Origin: JADKIH01 sp031385005
GTDB lineage: Bacteria > Bacteroidota > Bacteroidia > AKYH767-A > 2013-40CM-41-45
DNA: 64,000 bases
NCBI GenBank assembly: GCA_031385005.1
Contig: JANNBB010000011.1
Location: 248,001 to 312,000, forward strand
Reading direction: 5' to 3'
The first letter of the stretch is position 1. The number at the start of each line of letters is the position of its first letter. Shown in pieces: positions 1-9,136 of this stretch. Made by a program: the position numbers and the translations under genes. The notes below the pieces were generated by a model. The model saw only the letters and a list, made by a program, of their open reading frames with translations, did not search any database and was not told where the DNA came from.

Positions 1-2
1 CT

Positions 3-113
3 GTTCCGGCCATGTCTAATGAAGCCCAAGATTATCTTAATGATTATTATAAGGAAGACGTCATTAAATTGATTTCGCTAACAGGATTGGATTTATCAAA
101 GTGGATAATATAA
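3..113 (+). CDS. C-terminal end of a sulfotransferase-like protein (partial, cut by window start)
   Basis: Only the last 36 residues are present; the reading frame enters from the left edge and stops with TAA at 111-113. The tail reads as an acidic/aromatic helix with DYLNDYYKEDVIKLISLTG followed by LDLSKW. A YY-x-x-D-hydrophobic-x-x-L pattern followed by G-x-DLSxW is the usual ending of PAPS-dependent Sulfotransfer_1 domains. If correct, it would add sulfate to a polysaccharide or lipid made by the following cluster. The next gene starts inside its last codons, so the two are probably translationally coupled. The family call rests on a short tail and is tentative. Confidence 0.5.
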   Translation, partial: VPAMSNEAQDYLNDYYKEDVIKLISLTGLDLSKWII

Positions 114-1237
114 CAGAAAAAATTCCGATTGGAGTTTCTATCATCGATCCTGTGGGAATAAAAGCGGGGATGGATCAATATGATTTAAACTTGGCATGTT
201 CGCTAGTTAATGCTTCATGTCGAGTAAAAGTATATTCAAATTTTGCTGACGCGAAACACAAATCATTTATTGATGAACATTTCGCTTTTTATTTGAAAAA
301 TAATTTTTATCGTGGAATTCGATTGTTAGCTCAATTTATAGGGGCTTTGAAAAAATCTAAAAGAGAGAAACTTGGGATTGTCATATTGCATGTGTTTCAT
401 TTTTCATGGTTAAATTACCTGTTTATCATATTAATTAAGAAGTTCGGTTTTAAACTTTGCCTGATTGTACATGACGTAGAAAGTTTAGTTTACTCCGGTA
501 GTAAATCACGGCTAAAAAAATCTGCTGAAATGGCGGATTGTATGGTTGTGCACAATATGACTACTTATAACGAATTGTTAGGCAAAATGAATGTTTTTTC
601 AAAGGAGAAACTACACATCATCCCACATGGAAAATATATTGTTGAATTGGAAAAGGAGAAAAGGGAAGTTGCATTGGAATACTATAATCTTGATTCCACT
701 AAGCACTATTTACTTTTCTTCGGAATGATAAAAAAGGAAAAGTCGCTTGAAGTGTTAATCGATGCCATGGCAAAATTGCCGGAAAACATTCACCTGATTA
801 TCGCCGGGAGAATGCGTGGTATTTCATTTGATGTTTATGCCAAACAAATCGAAGAAAGTAAACTAACCAATAGAGTGCACCCTTTTATCCGTTATATTAC
901 AAACGAAGAAAGGCATTTATTTTTCGGATTAAGCGACCTTTCTATTCTCCCTTATCGACGCATTTACCAAAGCGGCGTGTTGCTAATGGCCATGAGTTAT
1001 GGTCTGCCTGTTGTAGCAAGTGACCTGCCGGCAAACAGGGAGGTTATTAACAATTCAAACGGAAGACTTTTTAGGGTGGGTGATGCTTCTGATCTGGCTT
1101 TTAAAGTAAATTCGCTGATTGAAAATGTTAATGAACGGGAAGCAATAGCCACCAATGCTATGGTCTATCTAAATCAGAATCACGACTGGGCCGATATTGC
1201 CGGCCGATTTTTAAAATTATTAAAGGAAATCAAATGA
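101..1237 (+). CDS. Glycosyltransferase family 4 (GT-B fold)
   Basis: A 378-residue GT-B glycosyltransferase expected to transfer a sugar from a nucleotide donor to a growing exopolysaccharide repeat unit at the cytoplasmic face of the inner membrane. The C-terminal domain shows the family signatures: the nucleotide-binding strand FGMIKKEKSLEVLIDAM near residue 203 and the donor-site stretch LPYRRIYQSGVLLMAMSYG near residue 283. The latter has the G-x-x-x-x-E-A-type helix, although the usual first Glu is not obvious (YQSG in place of xEG), so catalytic details may differ. The start is a GTG overlapping the end of the preceding sulfotransferase-like gene. The next gene overlaps by ATGA, so this is an operon. 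Sugar specificity cannot be read. Confidence 0.85.
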   Translation: MDNITEKIPIGVSIIDPVGIKAGMDQYDLNLACSLVNASCRVKVYSNFADAKHKSFIDEHFAFYLKNNFYRGIRLLAQFIGALKKSKREKLGIVILHVFHFSWLNYLFIILIKKFGFKLCLIVHDVESLVYSGSKSRLKKSAEMADCMVVHNMTTYNELLGKMNVFSKEKLHIIPHGKYIVELEKEKREVALEYYNLDSTKHYLLFFGMIKKEKSLEVLIDAMAKLPENIHLIIAGRMRGISFDVYAKQIEESKLTNRVHPFIRYITNEERHLFFGLSDLSILPYRRIYQSGVLLMAMSYGLPVVASDLPANREVINNSNGRLFRVGDASDLAFKVNSLIENVNEREAIATNAMVYLNQNHDWADIAGRFLKLLKEIK

Positions 1238-2337
1238 AAATCTCCATTATAGGGACACACGGAATACCGGCCAGATATGGAGGATTTGAAACGTTTGCTG
1301 AACAACTGGCTTTGGCTTGTGCAAAGGAGGGAATAAAAGTACAAGTGGTAAATGAAAAGAGCAATCCTATTGAACAGCTTCATGATAACTTAGAAATAGT
1401 CAGTTCTGTTTACAATAAGAGTGAGAATCCAATAAAATTCTATCGCGATTCTTTGCGAATTGCCGAAGCTGACAGCGATATTATTTTATGCTGCGGAGTA
1501 GGAGGAGCTTATTATTACCGGGGAATTTTAAAGCGTGGAGTCAAGGTTGTTACCAATGTTGATGGACTTGAGCATTTAAGAAAAAAATACAGTTTAATAC
1601 AACGACTGGCTATATATTTTCTTCAGATTTTGGCAGCGAAACATAGCAGCAAGATTGTAGCTGACTCACACAGTGTAGAACAATATTGGACTAAACGTTT
1701 TCCTAAGTTGAAAGGCAAAATAAAAACCATTGCTTATGGGGCGAGCGATTGTGAGGCTTTCGATGCTTCTGTTTTATCCGGATTCGGACTGGAAAAGGAT
1801 GGATACTATCTCGCCATTGCCCGTTTAGTTCCTGAAAATAATATTCTGGAAATGGTTGATGCCATGCGCCATTATATTGGGAAAAGAAAATTAATTGTAG
1901 TTGGTCGTTTAGAAGAGACTGCCTATGTAAAGACGTTAAAGGATAACAGTGATGATAAGGTAATTTTTCTGGATGCCATATATGACAAGAAGGTGCTCGA
2001 TACATTGAGGCAAGGTTGCTATCTTTATCTTCACGGCCATAGTGTCGGAGGTACCAATCCTTCCTTACTGGAAGCGATGAAAGCAGGTTGCGCCTGTATC
2101 TGCCACGACAATGTTTACAACCGCGAAGTTACCGGTAGCAGTCAACTTTATTTTGATACTTGGGACGATCTTTCTATCATACTTAACTTAATGGAACATA
2201 AGGTAAGTGATATCAATATAGAAGAGTTACGAATGCGTTCAACATCGAAAGCTCAAAACTATACCTGGAGTAGAATTTTTTCATCCTATATTGAGTTATT
2301 CAACCGCCTGAATAAAAATCAATCGACTTCCCAATAA
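1234..2337 (+). CDS. DUF1972/GT4 glycosyltransferase (rhamnosyltransferase-like)
   Basis: A 367-residue glycosyltransferase opening with MKISIIGTHGIPARYGGFET, the hallmark of the DUF1972 N-terminal domain. This domain precedes a glycosyltransferase group 1 domain in WchF/Cps-type beta-1,4-rhamnosyltransferases. The C-terminal half carries the donor-binding segment HGHSVGGTNPSLLEAMKAGC near residue 267, matching the family 4 G-x-x-P-x-x-x-E-A pattern. The ATG overlaps the stop of the upstream gene by 4 nt (ATGA), showing tight coupling. It likely adds the second or third sugar of the repeat unit. Rhamnose is inferred from the best-known family members and is not proven here. Confidence 0.85.
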   Translation: MKISIIGTHGIPARYGGFETFAEQLALACAKEGIKVQVVNEKSNPIEQLHDNLEIVSSVYNKSENPIKFYRDSLRIAEADSDIILCCGVGGAYYYRGILKRGVKVVTNVDGLEHLRKKYSLIQRLAIYFLQILAAKHSSKIVADSHSVEQYWTKRFPKLKGKIKTIAYGASDCEAFDASVLSGFGLEKDGYYLAIARLVPENNILEMVDAMRHYIGKRKLIVVGRLEETAYVKTLKDNSDDKVIFLDAIYDKKVLDTLRQGCYLYLHGHSVGGTNPSLLEAMKAGCACICHDNVYNREVTGSSQLYFDTWDDLSIILNLMEHKVSDINIEELRMRSTSKAQNYTWSRIFSSYIELFNRLNKNQSTSQ

Positions 2338-2346
2338 TATTCAAGT

Positions 2347-3408
2347 ATGAGTATACCGGATTTCGACATTCATCCATTCAACGAACCCAATTATCTGAGA
2401 CTTGCCGAGCTGGCACAAACAACTTATGCCGGAAGAGAAATAGCGAATGCTGATTACCTTGCCTGGGAGTATGCAGGTAACCCGAATGGAATAGCTCAGA
2501 TTTTCATCGCAGAGACGTCCGGGTCCGTTGCGGCACAATACATCGTTATTCCAATAAAATATACGATCAACGGTAAAGAAGCTTCCGGTTCACTTTCAGT
2601 CAATACACTTACTCATCCTTCTTATAAAGGAAATGAATTGTTTCCCCGACTTACAGAAGAAACTTTTAAAAGCTGTTCCGAAAAAAGAATTCACTTTACC
2701 ATTGGTTTTCCCAATCCTGTATCACTTCCTGTTATCGAGAAAAAGAAATTATTTGAAGTTGTAGGTGCGCTTCCTTTACTGATTAAACCTTTAAACCCTT
2801 TTCGTGTTTTTTTTTCCTTGCTTTCTTCATTTAAAAAAAAATCAGGAAAAGAAATAGAACCGATAATTGACAGTAATAATTTAATCGAAGAAGGAATATC
2901 ATTATTTGAATTAGAAGCAGATGGTCAACTTTATAATGAATTCATCCTTGCTTTTTCAGCATCAAAGGAAAACAGTACAAACCGATCAAAGGAATATCTT
3001 CGATGGAGGTATTTGTCGATTCCGATTCGCAAATACCGACTGCTGAAAATTTGTAAGGGAGGCAAGATAATGGCACTCGCTATTTTCAGAGCCAAATATA
3101 TTTACGGAATCCGTTGTGGAATTTTAGTGGATTTTATTTCATTACCGGACGAAGAACAGGCATTCAAACTGCTGCATGCAATTAAGCAAATTGCCGGTAG
3201 AAACTCGCTTGACATACTTATTACTACGCTTCCTGATCACGCACCTGAATTTAAACTCCTCAGACGTTCAGGATTCTTTACTCTGCCTCAAAAATTATTG
3301 CCTCAAAAGCTTACAATGATTGTTAAGAAGCATACGAAAGATTGTCCGGCTGAAGTAAGTGATTTCAAAAAGTGGTTTATTACCTTTGGAGACTACGATA
3401 TTTTTTAA
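2347..3408 (+). CDS. GNAT-family N-acetyltransferase of the polysaccharide cluster
   Basis: A 353-residue soluble protein with two GNAT-like halves. The N-terminal half has ADYLAWEYAGNPNGIAQIF, then a V-x-x-Q-Y-x-V-x-P strand and a hydrophobic NTLTHPSYKGNELFPRL segment where acetyl-CoA binding motif A would sit. The C-terminal half repeats a long-strand/helix pattern ending LLRRSGFFTLPQ. Proteins of this layout are common in Bacteroidota and Desulfobacterota exopolysaccharide clusters, where they probably acylate an amino sugar. It lies 9 nt after the previous gene and 2 nt before a deacetylase, which fits sequential modification of amino groups. Substrate unknown. Confidence 0.7.
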   Translation: MSIPDFDIHPFNEPNYLRLAELAQTTYAGREIANADYLAWEYAGNPNGIAQIFIAETSGSVAAQYIVIPIKYTINGKEASGSLSVNTLTHPSYKGNELFPRLTEETFKSCSEKRIHFTIGFPNPVSLPVIEKKKLFEVVGALPLLIKPLNPFRVFFSLLSSFKKKSGKEIEPIIDSNNLIEEGISLFELEADGQLYNEFILAFSASKENSTNRSKEYLRWRYLSIPIRKYRLLKICKGGKIMALAIFRAKYIYGIRCGILVDFISLPDEEQAFKLLHAIKQIAGRNSLDILITTLPDHAPEFKLLRRSGFFTLPQKLLPQKLTMIVKKHTKDCPAEVSDFKKWFITFGDYDIF

Positions 3409-3410
3409 GG

Positions 3411-4265
3411 ATGAATATTCTGACAATAGACCTGGAAGATTGGTTTCATATTCTCGATCACCGCGAAGTGGCTTCGATTTCATCGTGGGATCGAATGGAA
3501 AGCAGAATAGAAAAAAATACCGATCGTATTCTAGACTTATTGGAGGAAAAGAATATGAAGGCAACCTGGTTTTGTTTGGGTTGGGTAGCAAAAAAGTATC
3601 CATCACTCATTAAAAAGATTGCACATAAGCATGAGCTTGCTTGTCATTCTGTTGATCACAAGTTAGTGTATTTGCAAAAAAGAGAAGAGGTTAAGGAAGA
3701 TATTAGGATCAACATGCAAACGCTGGAAGATTTAACCGGTAAAAAAATGGTGGCATACCGCGCACCCGGATTTTCCTTCACTCCGGAGACGAAATGGTTG
3801 GTGAATGTGTTAGCCGAGTTGGGTATGCTATACGACTGCTCCGTTTTCCCTGCAAAAAGAAATCATGGTGGATACAAGGGATTTCCCTCTTCAGGTCCGT
3901 GCAGAATCAATTATGAAGGAAATGAAATAAAGGAATTTCCTATGAATACTGAATTATTTGCAGGAAAGCATTTTGTATTTTCAGGAGGCGGTTATTTTCG
4001 ATTGTTACCTATTGAATTGATTTTGGAATTAATGAAGAAATCGAATTACGTAATGACCTACTTCCATCCCCGCGATTTCGATCCGGATCAGCCTTTAATG
4101 AAGAGCCTTTCTTTAAAGAGAAAGTTTATGTCCTACGTCGGTTTAAAAAAATCTTTTAGCAAGCTGAATCGTTTATTAAATGAACATAAATTTATACCGT
4201 TAGGAGAAGCCGCAATGAATATCAATTGGAATGAAACTCCGCTTATCAATCTGGATAATTATTAA
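3411..4265 (+). CDS. NodB-type polysaccharide deacetylase
   Basis: A 284-residue deacetylase-fold protein expected to remove N-acetyl (or related) groups from sugars with a metal-dependent NodB mechanism. The N-terminus MNILTIDLEDWFHI is motif 1 with the D-x-E-D catalytic/metal dyad. HSVDH near residue 78 is the H-x3-H metal motif, YRAPGFSF near residue 115 is motif 3 with the active-site Arg, and YFHPRDFDP near residue 214 supplies the late His. This version resembles the family deacetylases that accompany exosortase/EPS loci. ATG 3411 follows the previous stop by 2 nt with AAGG immediately upstream. A longer in-frame extension to 3372 would run back inside the acetyltransferase gene and was not chosen. 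Confidence 0.88.
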   Translation: MNILTIDLEDWFHILDHREVASISSWDRMESRIEKNTDRILDLLEEKNMKATWFCLGWVAKKYPSLIKKIAHKHELACHSVDHKLVYLQKREEVKEDIRINMQTLEDLTGKKMVAYRAPGFSFTPETKWLVNVLAELGMLYDCSVFPAKRNHGGYKGFPSSGPCRINYEGNEIKEFPMNTELFAGKHFVFSGGGYFRLLPIELILELMKKSNYVMTYFHPRDFDPDQPLMKSLSLKRKFMSYVGLKKSFSKLNRLLNEHKFIPLGEAAMNINWNETPLINLDNY

Positions 4266-4267
4266 TC

Positions 4268-5893
4268 ATGAACAAGAAAAAAATTAAATTCTTTATCGCA
4301 ATTAATTTTGCATTTATTATCACCACGACATTGTATGCTCAAGAATATTTGTATCCGTTAAATCGCGATATGGAATCCCGTATAGCTTCTTTCATAAATG
4401 AAGATAGTACCGGTTTTCACACATCCATGAAGCCCTATATCATGGGTGAATTAAAACGAATTGTTCCGGTCGATTCCGTCTGGCATCCAATTGTTGGCGA
4501 TTCAAAATTTTACAATACATGGGTGGGAAGGAAGCTGAGAAAAGAGCATTTCATCCTGGTCAATGAAGATGACATCATCCTTTCCGTTGATCCGATATTT
4601 AATTTGCAAATCGGCCGCGATCAGGAAGCTGAGCGAAATGTTTATATGAGTACACGTGGGGCAATGGTTCAAGGGAATGTAAAAGATAAATTTTTCTTCT
4701 ATACACAGTTTCATGAAAATCAGGCGAGGTTTGTAAATTATGTAGATGAATTTGTCAACCTGTATCAGGTAGCGCCCGGACAAGGCAGAGTGAAATTTCT
4801 GGACAATGAATCTTTTGATTTTAGTCAGGCAACTGGTGGCATAGCTTATACCTTAAACAAACATTTTGATTTTTCACTGGCAAACGACAAGCTTTTCATT
4901 GGCGATGGTTACCGTTCGCTTTTGCTTTCCGATAATGCATACAGTTATCCGTTTTTGCGAATGAACATGACGTTTTGGAAGTTCCGTTACAGTGTCATCT
5001 ATGCTGTGTTGCAGGATTTAAAAACGCCTCACGATTTCGATGTTGGTTTTTATAAAAAGTATTCAACCACACATTATCTCGATATTAACATTGGAAAGAA
5101 AAATAAAATATCGGCAGGAATATTTGAGACCGTCATGTTCAAGCCGGCGGCCTCGCGTGGATATGAACTCGCTTACCTGAATCCAATGCTATTCCTTCGA
5201 CCTGTAGAGAATTCACTCGATTCGCCGGACAATGTGTTATTAGGACTTAATGCCAAATGGAAGATCAATAAACACAACACGGTGTATACACAATTCATGC
5301 TCGATGAATTTATTATCGACGAAGTGAAATCGGGTAAAGGATGGTGGGGAAATAAACAAGGCATTCAGTTCGGATTTAAATCGGCCAATTTGTTTAAGAT
5401 TAAGTCGATGAATTTCCAATCGGAAATCAACGTGGTAAGACCCTATACCTATCAGCACAGAAGCGAGCAGCAGAATTACACCCATCACAACCAGGCGCTG
5501 GCACATCCTTTAGGCGCTAACTTTTTAGAATCCGTAACGATGTTGAATTATCGCTGGAGAAATTTCTTCGGAGAAATAAAATATCAATATGCGAAAACAG
5601 CGCAGGATACCGGAGTTGATGCATCAGGAAATCCGAATAATTTCGGAAACGACATCTTCAAAAGCTACATTCAACACGGACCGGAATATGGACATTATTT
5701 GTTTGATGGTTTAGAAGGAAAGCTGACATCGGTTGAGCTAAGAATAAATTACCTCGTCAATCCCAAAACCAACTTCAACATTGAAATTGGGACAGTCATG
5801 CGTAAGTTCAGCAATGCACTTTATGAAAACAATTCACAATTGATTTACTTCGGGATAAGGACTTCATTGGAGAATTATTATTATGATTTTTAG
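4268..5893 (+). CDS. Outer-membrane beta-barrel protein, Wzi/RemB-like capsule assembly
   Basis: A 541-residue exported protein with a signal peptide (MNKKKIKFFIAINFAFIIT, cleavage after TLYAQ) followed by alternating amphipathic strands rich in aromatic residues and ending in a short aromatic strand (ENYYYDF). The order LYPLNRDMESRI, GDGYRSLLLSDNAYSYPFLR and the barrel end fit the capsule-assembly Wzi family, which in this phylum includes the gliding protein RemB. The proposed role is binding or organising surface polysaccharide at the outer membrane, which suits its place 2 nt after the deacetylase. Residue-level lectin features of E. coli Wzi cannot be confirmed by eye. Confidence 0.75.
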   Translation: MNKKKIKFFIAINFAFIITTTLYAQEYLYPLNRDMESRIASFINEDSTGFHTSMKPYIMGELKRIVPVDSVWHPIVGDSKFYNTWVGRKLRKEHFILVNEDDIILSVDPIFNLQIGRDQEAERNVYMSTRGAMVQGNVKDKFFFYTQFHENQARFVNYVDEFVNLYQVAPGQGRVKFLDNESFDFSQATGGIAYTLNKHFDFSLANDKLFIGDGYRSLLLSDNAYSYPFLRMNMTFWKFRYSVIYAVLQDLKTPHDFDVGFYKKYSTTHYLDINIGKKNKISAGIFETVMFKPAASRGYELAYLNPMLFLRPVENSLDSPDNVLLGLNAKWKINKHNTVYTQFMLDEFIIDEVKSGKGWWGNKQGIQFGFKSANLFKIKSMNFQSEINVVRPYTYQHRSEQQNYTHHNQALAHPLGANFLESVTMLNYRWRNFFGEIKYQYAKTAQDTGVDASGNPNNFGNDIFKSYIQHGPEYGHYLFDGLEGKLTSVELRINYLVNPKTNFNIEIGTVMRKFSNALYENNSQLIYFGIRTSLENYYYDF

Positions 5894-5922
5894 GGGCTAC
5901 TTTTGCGAAAGGTCGCTCGGAG

Positions 5923-5979
5923 TAGTCTAAGCGCGAGTACTTCACCTTGATTTAAGGGTAATGAGTCGCGCTTAGACTA
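5923..5979. repeat. Perfect 14-bp inverted repeat downstream of the Wzi-like gene
   Basis: TAGTCTAAGCGCGA at 5923-5936 is the exact reverse complement of 5966-5979, separated by 29 nt. It begins 30 nt after the preceding stop codon. It could form a stem in RNA and slow or stop transcription, but there is no T-run after it, so a simple intrinsic terminator is not clear. A related core (GGCTAAGCGCAACTACT) occurs near 49048, after another gene end. Confidence 0.7.
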
Positions 5980-5980
5980 T

Positions 5981-6018
5981 TTCTAGCGTTCTACTTCTAG
6001 CGTTCTACTTCTAGCGTT
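5981..6018. repeat. Short tandem repeat, 14-bp unit x 2.7
   Basis: The unit TTCTAGCGTTCTAC occurs at 5981-5994 and 5995-6008, followed by a partial copy TTCTAGCGTT at 6009-6018. It directly follows the inverted repeat. The gap 5894-6259 holds no gene I can support; apart from these repeats it is AT-rich and contains no clear promoter match. Confidence 0.8.
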
Positions 6019-6259
6019 TGGTTAACACTTATTAAGACTGCCTTAGCGGTGGTATAATATTCCTTAAAAAGTAATTTTTTCTGTCAATACTTTCCTATTT
6101 TCGCTGCTTAGAAAAAGTCCGGTATTGCACTGTTTTCATGCATATATCCTGTAAAAAGGACTAAATCGAAACAATTTTAAATCCAGATGGATTTTTTGAG
6201 ATAGAAGTAAATTGTTTCTTGAAGAGAAATCCCGGAAAAATCTTAGTATTAACAAAATT

Positions 6260-7591
6260 ATGTCCAGGTTAGCCACCGAAAAAATAAAACAAGAAGGTCT
6301 GTTGCAAGAGCTAAAAAAAAGCAATGGACTCAGCCGACCGGTTTGGCAGGCATTGATTTTTCGATTGGCCGGATTGGGATTTATTTTTCTTTTGCAGGTA
6401 TTGCTTGCCCGGCTGATGGGACCGGCGCATTTCGGGGATTATACCGTTATCATTACAACCATCAACCTGCTCATCGTATTGAGTGTTTTCGGATTTGATT
6501 CATCTGTATTGCGGTATCTACCCGCTTATATGGCAAAGGGTGAAATGAAATCCGCCAATGGTTTTGTAAAATTTTCATATCGCATCATTACCATCGCTTC
6601 CGTGGCTTGCAGCATCGGATTATTTATTTTTCTGATTATAAAAGCAAAGAAGTTTCATATTTCTTTTTCGGAAGGATTTTTCTGGGGAATTTTTGTGATT
6701 CCACTTTTAGCGTTTATCTATCAAGCCAGTGCCATCTTGCGTGCTTTAAATAAAATTAAAACATCATTAGTTTCCGCTTATTTTTTACTTCCTGTGATGA
6801 TGGGAATTTTTTGTTCCATCTACTACTACGTTTACGGTCGCTTAACCGTTGATGCCGCCATGCTGAATTACCTGGGCGTTGCTATTCTGGTTAGCATATT
6901 CATCAACAAGCGGGCAGGAAAAGAATTAAAAGAGAAAACCCAAACAGAAGAAACCGAATTCAGGTATAGACATTGGATAGCCGTATCTTCTGTTTTGTTT
7001 CTGACAACGGCCTTCGATTTATTACTCCGCCAATCCGATATCCTGATGGTCAGTTATTTTTTAGGAAACACGAAAGCAGGATATTATGCCGTATCGGCTA
7101 AATTGGCGGTGCTTGCCTCACTCGGACTCTCCGTTGCCGATTATATTTTCATGCCAAAGATATCAGCACTCTATGAAAGCAGGCAATTCGAAAAACTTCA
7201 GCAGATGATACGCAACTCTTCCTTGCAGATATTGAGTATTACCTTACCAACTGCCTTCATTTTATTCATTGCCGGAAAATGGATTTTGGGCTTATTCGGA
7301 AGTTCTTTTGCTACTTCTTATGTCCCTCTGGCAATTCTTCTCTGTGGTCAGGTTATAAATGCAGCTACAGGTATGGTCGGGGGATTAATGATGATGACCG
7401 GACATCAAAAAATGTTTTTCACTTTTTATTTACTCGCATTTGCCTTTCAGTTTTTGCTAAACATCGTACTCATCAAAACATTCGGAATCGTTGGCGCTGC
7501 ATTAGGAACTTCTTTTTCTATGATCGTATTAAATGTATGCGCCTATATTTTTGTGAAGAAGAAATTAAAAATAAAGGCTTCTTTTTTTTAA
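6260..7591 (+). CDS. Polysaccharide flippase/translocase (Wzx/MATE-like)
   Basis: A 443-residue polytopic membrane protein with about 12 hydrophobic segments. The first follows SRPVWQALIFRLAG and continues GFIFLLQVLLARLMGPAHFG, the classic opening of polysaccharide biosynthesis flippases (R-x-x-G-P-x-x-F-G). It should move lipid-linked repeat units from the cytoplasmic to the periplasmic leaflet. ATG 6260 (MSRLATEKIKQEG) is preferred; an upstream TTG at 6212 would add 16 polar residues without support. It sits between the glycosyltransferases and the ligase-like gene, as expected for a Wzx/Wzy-type pathway. Confidence 0.85.
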   Translation: MSRLATEKIKQEGLLQELKKSNGLSRPVWQALIFRLAGLGFIFLLQVLLARLMGPAHFGDYTVIITTINLLIVLSVFGFDSSVLRYLPAYMAKGEMKSANGFVKFSYRIITIASVACSIGLFIFLIIKAKKFHISFSEGFFWGIFVIPLLAFIYQASAILRALNKIKTSLVSAYFLLPVMMGIFCSIYYYVYGRLTVDAAMLNYLGVAILVSIFINKRAGKELKEKTQTEETEFRYRHWIAVSSVLFLTTAFDLLLRQSDILMVSYFLGNTKAGYYAVSAKLAVLASLGLSVADYIFMPKISALYESRQFEKLQQMIRNSSLQILSITLPTAFILFIAGKWILGLFGSSFATSYVPLAILLCGQVINAATGMVGGLMMMTGHQKMFFTFYLLAFAFQFLLNIVLIKTFGIVGAALGTSFSMIVLNVCAYIFVKKKLKIKASFF

Positions 7592-7873
7592 GGTTTGTGC
7601 GGATTGTAAAAGCAAGGGAACACGGATATCCGGGTAAAACAAAGGGTTGTACTAACATCCTTACTTTTTTTAAAGACAATTATTATTGATTTTTTAATTA
7701 AAACTAATCACTTTCAAGTTGTACTTAATTTTACTCGGACTACATTGAGCAAGGGAATTAAGAATGAAGCAGCCATAGACGAGTCAGGATCTAATGGATG
7801 CCGAAGAAACAAGTCTGAATACCTTTACTCTTTCGATTAGTTAGAAAATCTCCTAAAATTACTATATTCGTCA

Positions 7874-9136
7874 GTGAGCATTTCTGTAAATATGCCGATA
7901 AAACTTGTTGATTCCAGATCGACTTTATTCGATCGGATATTGTTGTTTTTACTGGTATTCAGCATTTATTTTGAAGCCAATCTGCCAAGTCCGGGTGGAG
8001 CAAGTACACCTTTTCTGATCTTTGGTTTTACAATGGTTTATTTATCCTTTACCCGGTTCAAAACATTGTTGCGACTTTTTTCAAGTAAGTATTTTATTGC
8101 CTCCATGGGATTTGCCGTCCTCTGCATATTTATGGAGACGCTTCATCCTTTTGCTTCTTATGATTTTGTTTTTCGATTTGTAAACATGACGTTGGGAATG
8201 TTCGGCATTGCAGCACTTTGCCGGGATAGAAAAGCTTTTGATGTCGCCTTATTTACTTTCATTCTTGCCAGCGCATTGCAGTCATTGATCATTATTACCG
8301 GAACAGCTCCGTTACTTCGTTCATTTACTGCTTCCGGATTTTCCGATGCCTCACATGCGCGCTTAATGGCTTTTGAAGAATTTTACCTGCGTGGCAATCT
8401 GAACGACATTTCTTATTTCTCTTCTATAGGTGCCATCATCGGTATCATTTGGGCTTACTACGAAGAAGTGAAATGGAAAAAATATTTATTGATTGCACTG
8501 ACACTCCCTTCTGTCTTAGGCGTTTTTTTCACTGCTTCCCGTACCGGTGCAGTGGTTTTTTTTACGTCATTCCTCATCTTTATTTATAAATCGAAATTGA
8601 ATTTGAAGAAGTGGATATTTCAAACTCTCATTCTTCTGCTTTTTATTATTGTTGCCGTTCCGGATGTGGTTTGGGTAAGGTTGAGTTCCCTTGTTCGTCT
8701 GACCGAATTACGTTCAGAAGACTCCAGGTCTAAAGTTTATATAGCCGTATTAAACAATATCGATCAGTATGCCTTAACCGGAGTCGGTTCGGGAAACTAT
8801 TGGCAAAGCTGGGCAGTGAAAGCGGGAATAACAAATCGGTATACCACCGATACTGCAATGGCTGCTCACAATGCATTTTTTCAGGTGTGGATTTATTGGG
8901 GACTGCCTGCATTATTATTTTTTTTATACCTGTTGTACCTATTCTCACAAGCCATTGATAAGGATGTTAAAGGAGATAGAAGAAAAACCTGTCTGTATGT
9001 GTTTATCATGATCATTCCGCTTATCTTTATTTTCTATCATTCGTTTTATCACAAATCTTTTTCCATCGGAGTAGGCATGTTGCTGGGTTCCCGTTTCTGG
9101 AATTTTTTAGATAAACCGGAAAACAGTCAGGTCTAA
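7874..9136 (+). CDS. O-antigen ligase / Wzy polymerase-like membrane protein
   Basis: A 420-residue polytopic protein with about 10-12 membrane segments and one large soluble loop (roughly residues 265-315). The loop carries the signature LTGVGSGNYWQSW followed by AAHNAFFQVWIYWGLPALL, where the H-N pair after the G-x-G-x-x-x-W motif is typical of the Wzy_C/O-antigen ligase family. It would polymerise repeat units or attach the finished glycan in the periplasm. The GTG at 7874 is used; ATG 7892 (MPIKLVDS) is an equally possible start 6 codons in. The gap 7592-7873 holds nothing I recognise beyond TATATTCG near 7862, a one-mismatch match to the -7 box. It overlaps the next gene by 1 nt (TAATG). 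Confidence 0.85.
   Translation: MSISVNMPIKLVDSRSTLFDRILLFLLVFSIYFEANLPSPGGASTPFLIFGFTMVYLSFTRFKTLLRLFSSKYFIASMGFAVLCIFMETLHPFASYDFVFRFVNMTLGMFGIAALCRDRKAFDVALFTFILASALQSLIIITGTAPLLRSFTASGFSDASHARLMAFEEFYLRGNLNDISYFSSIGAIIGIIWAYYEEVKWKKYLLIALTLPSVLGVFFTASRTGAVVFFTSFLIFIYKSKLNLKKWIFQTLILLLFIIVAVPDVVWVRLSSLVRLTELRSEDSRSKVYIAVLNNIDQYALTGVGSGNYWQSWAVKAGITNRYTTDTAMAAHNAFFQVWIYWGLPALLFFLYLLYLFSQAIDKDVKGDRRKTCLYVFIMIIPLIFIFYHSFYHKSFSIGVGMLLGSRFWNFLDKPENSQV

Noticed and set aside
3578..3588. GGGTTGGGTAG, a 10/11 match to the putative ECF -35 element
   Set aside because: It lies inside the deacetylase coding sequence (LGWVAK codons) and is in the middle of the operon, with no TCTA partner in a useful place.
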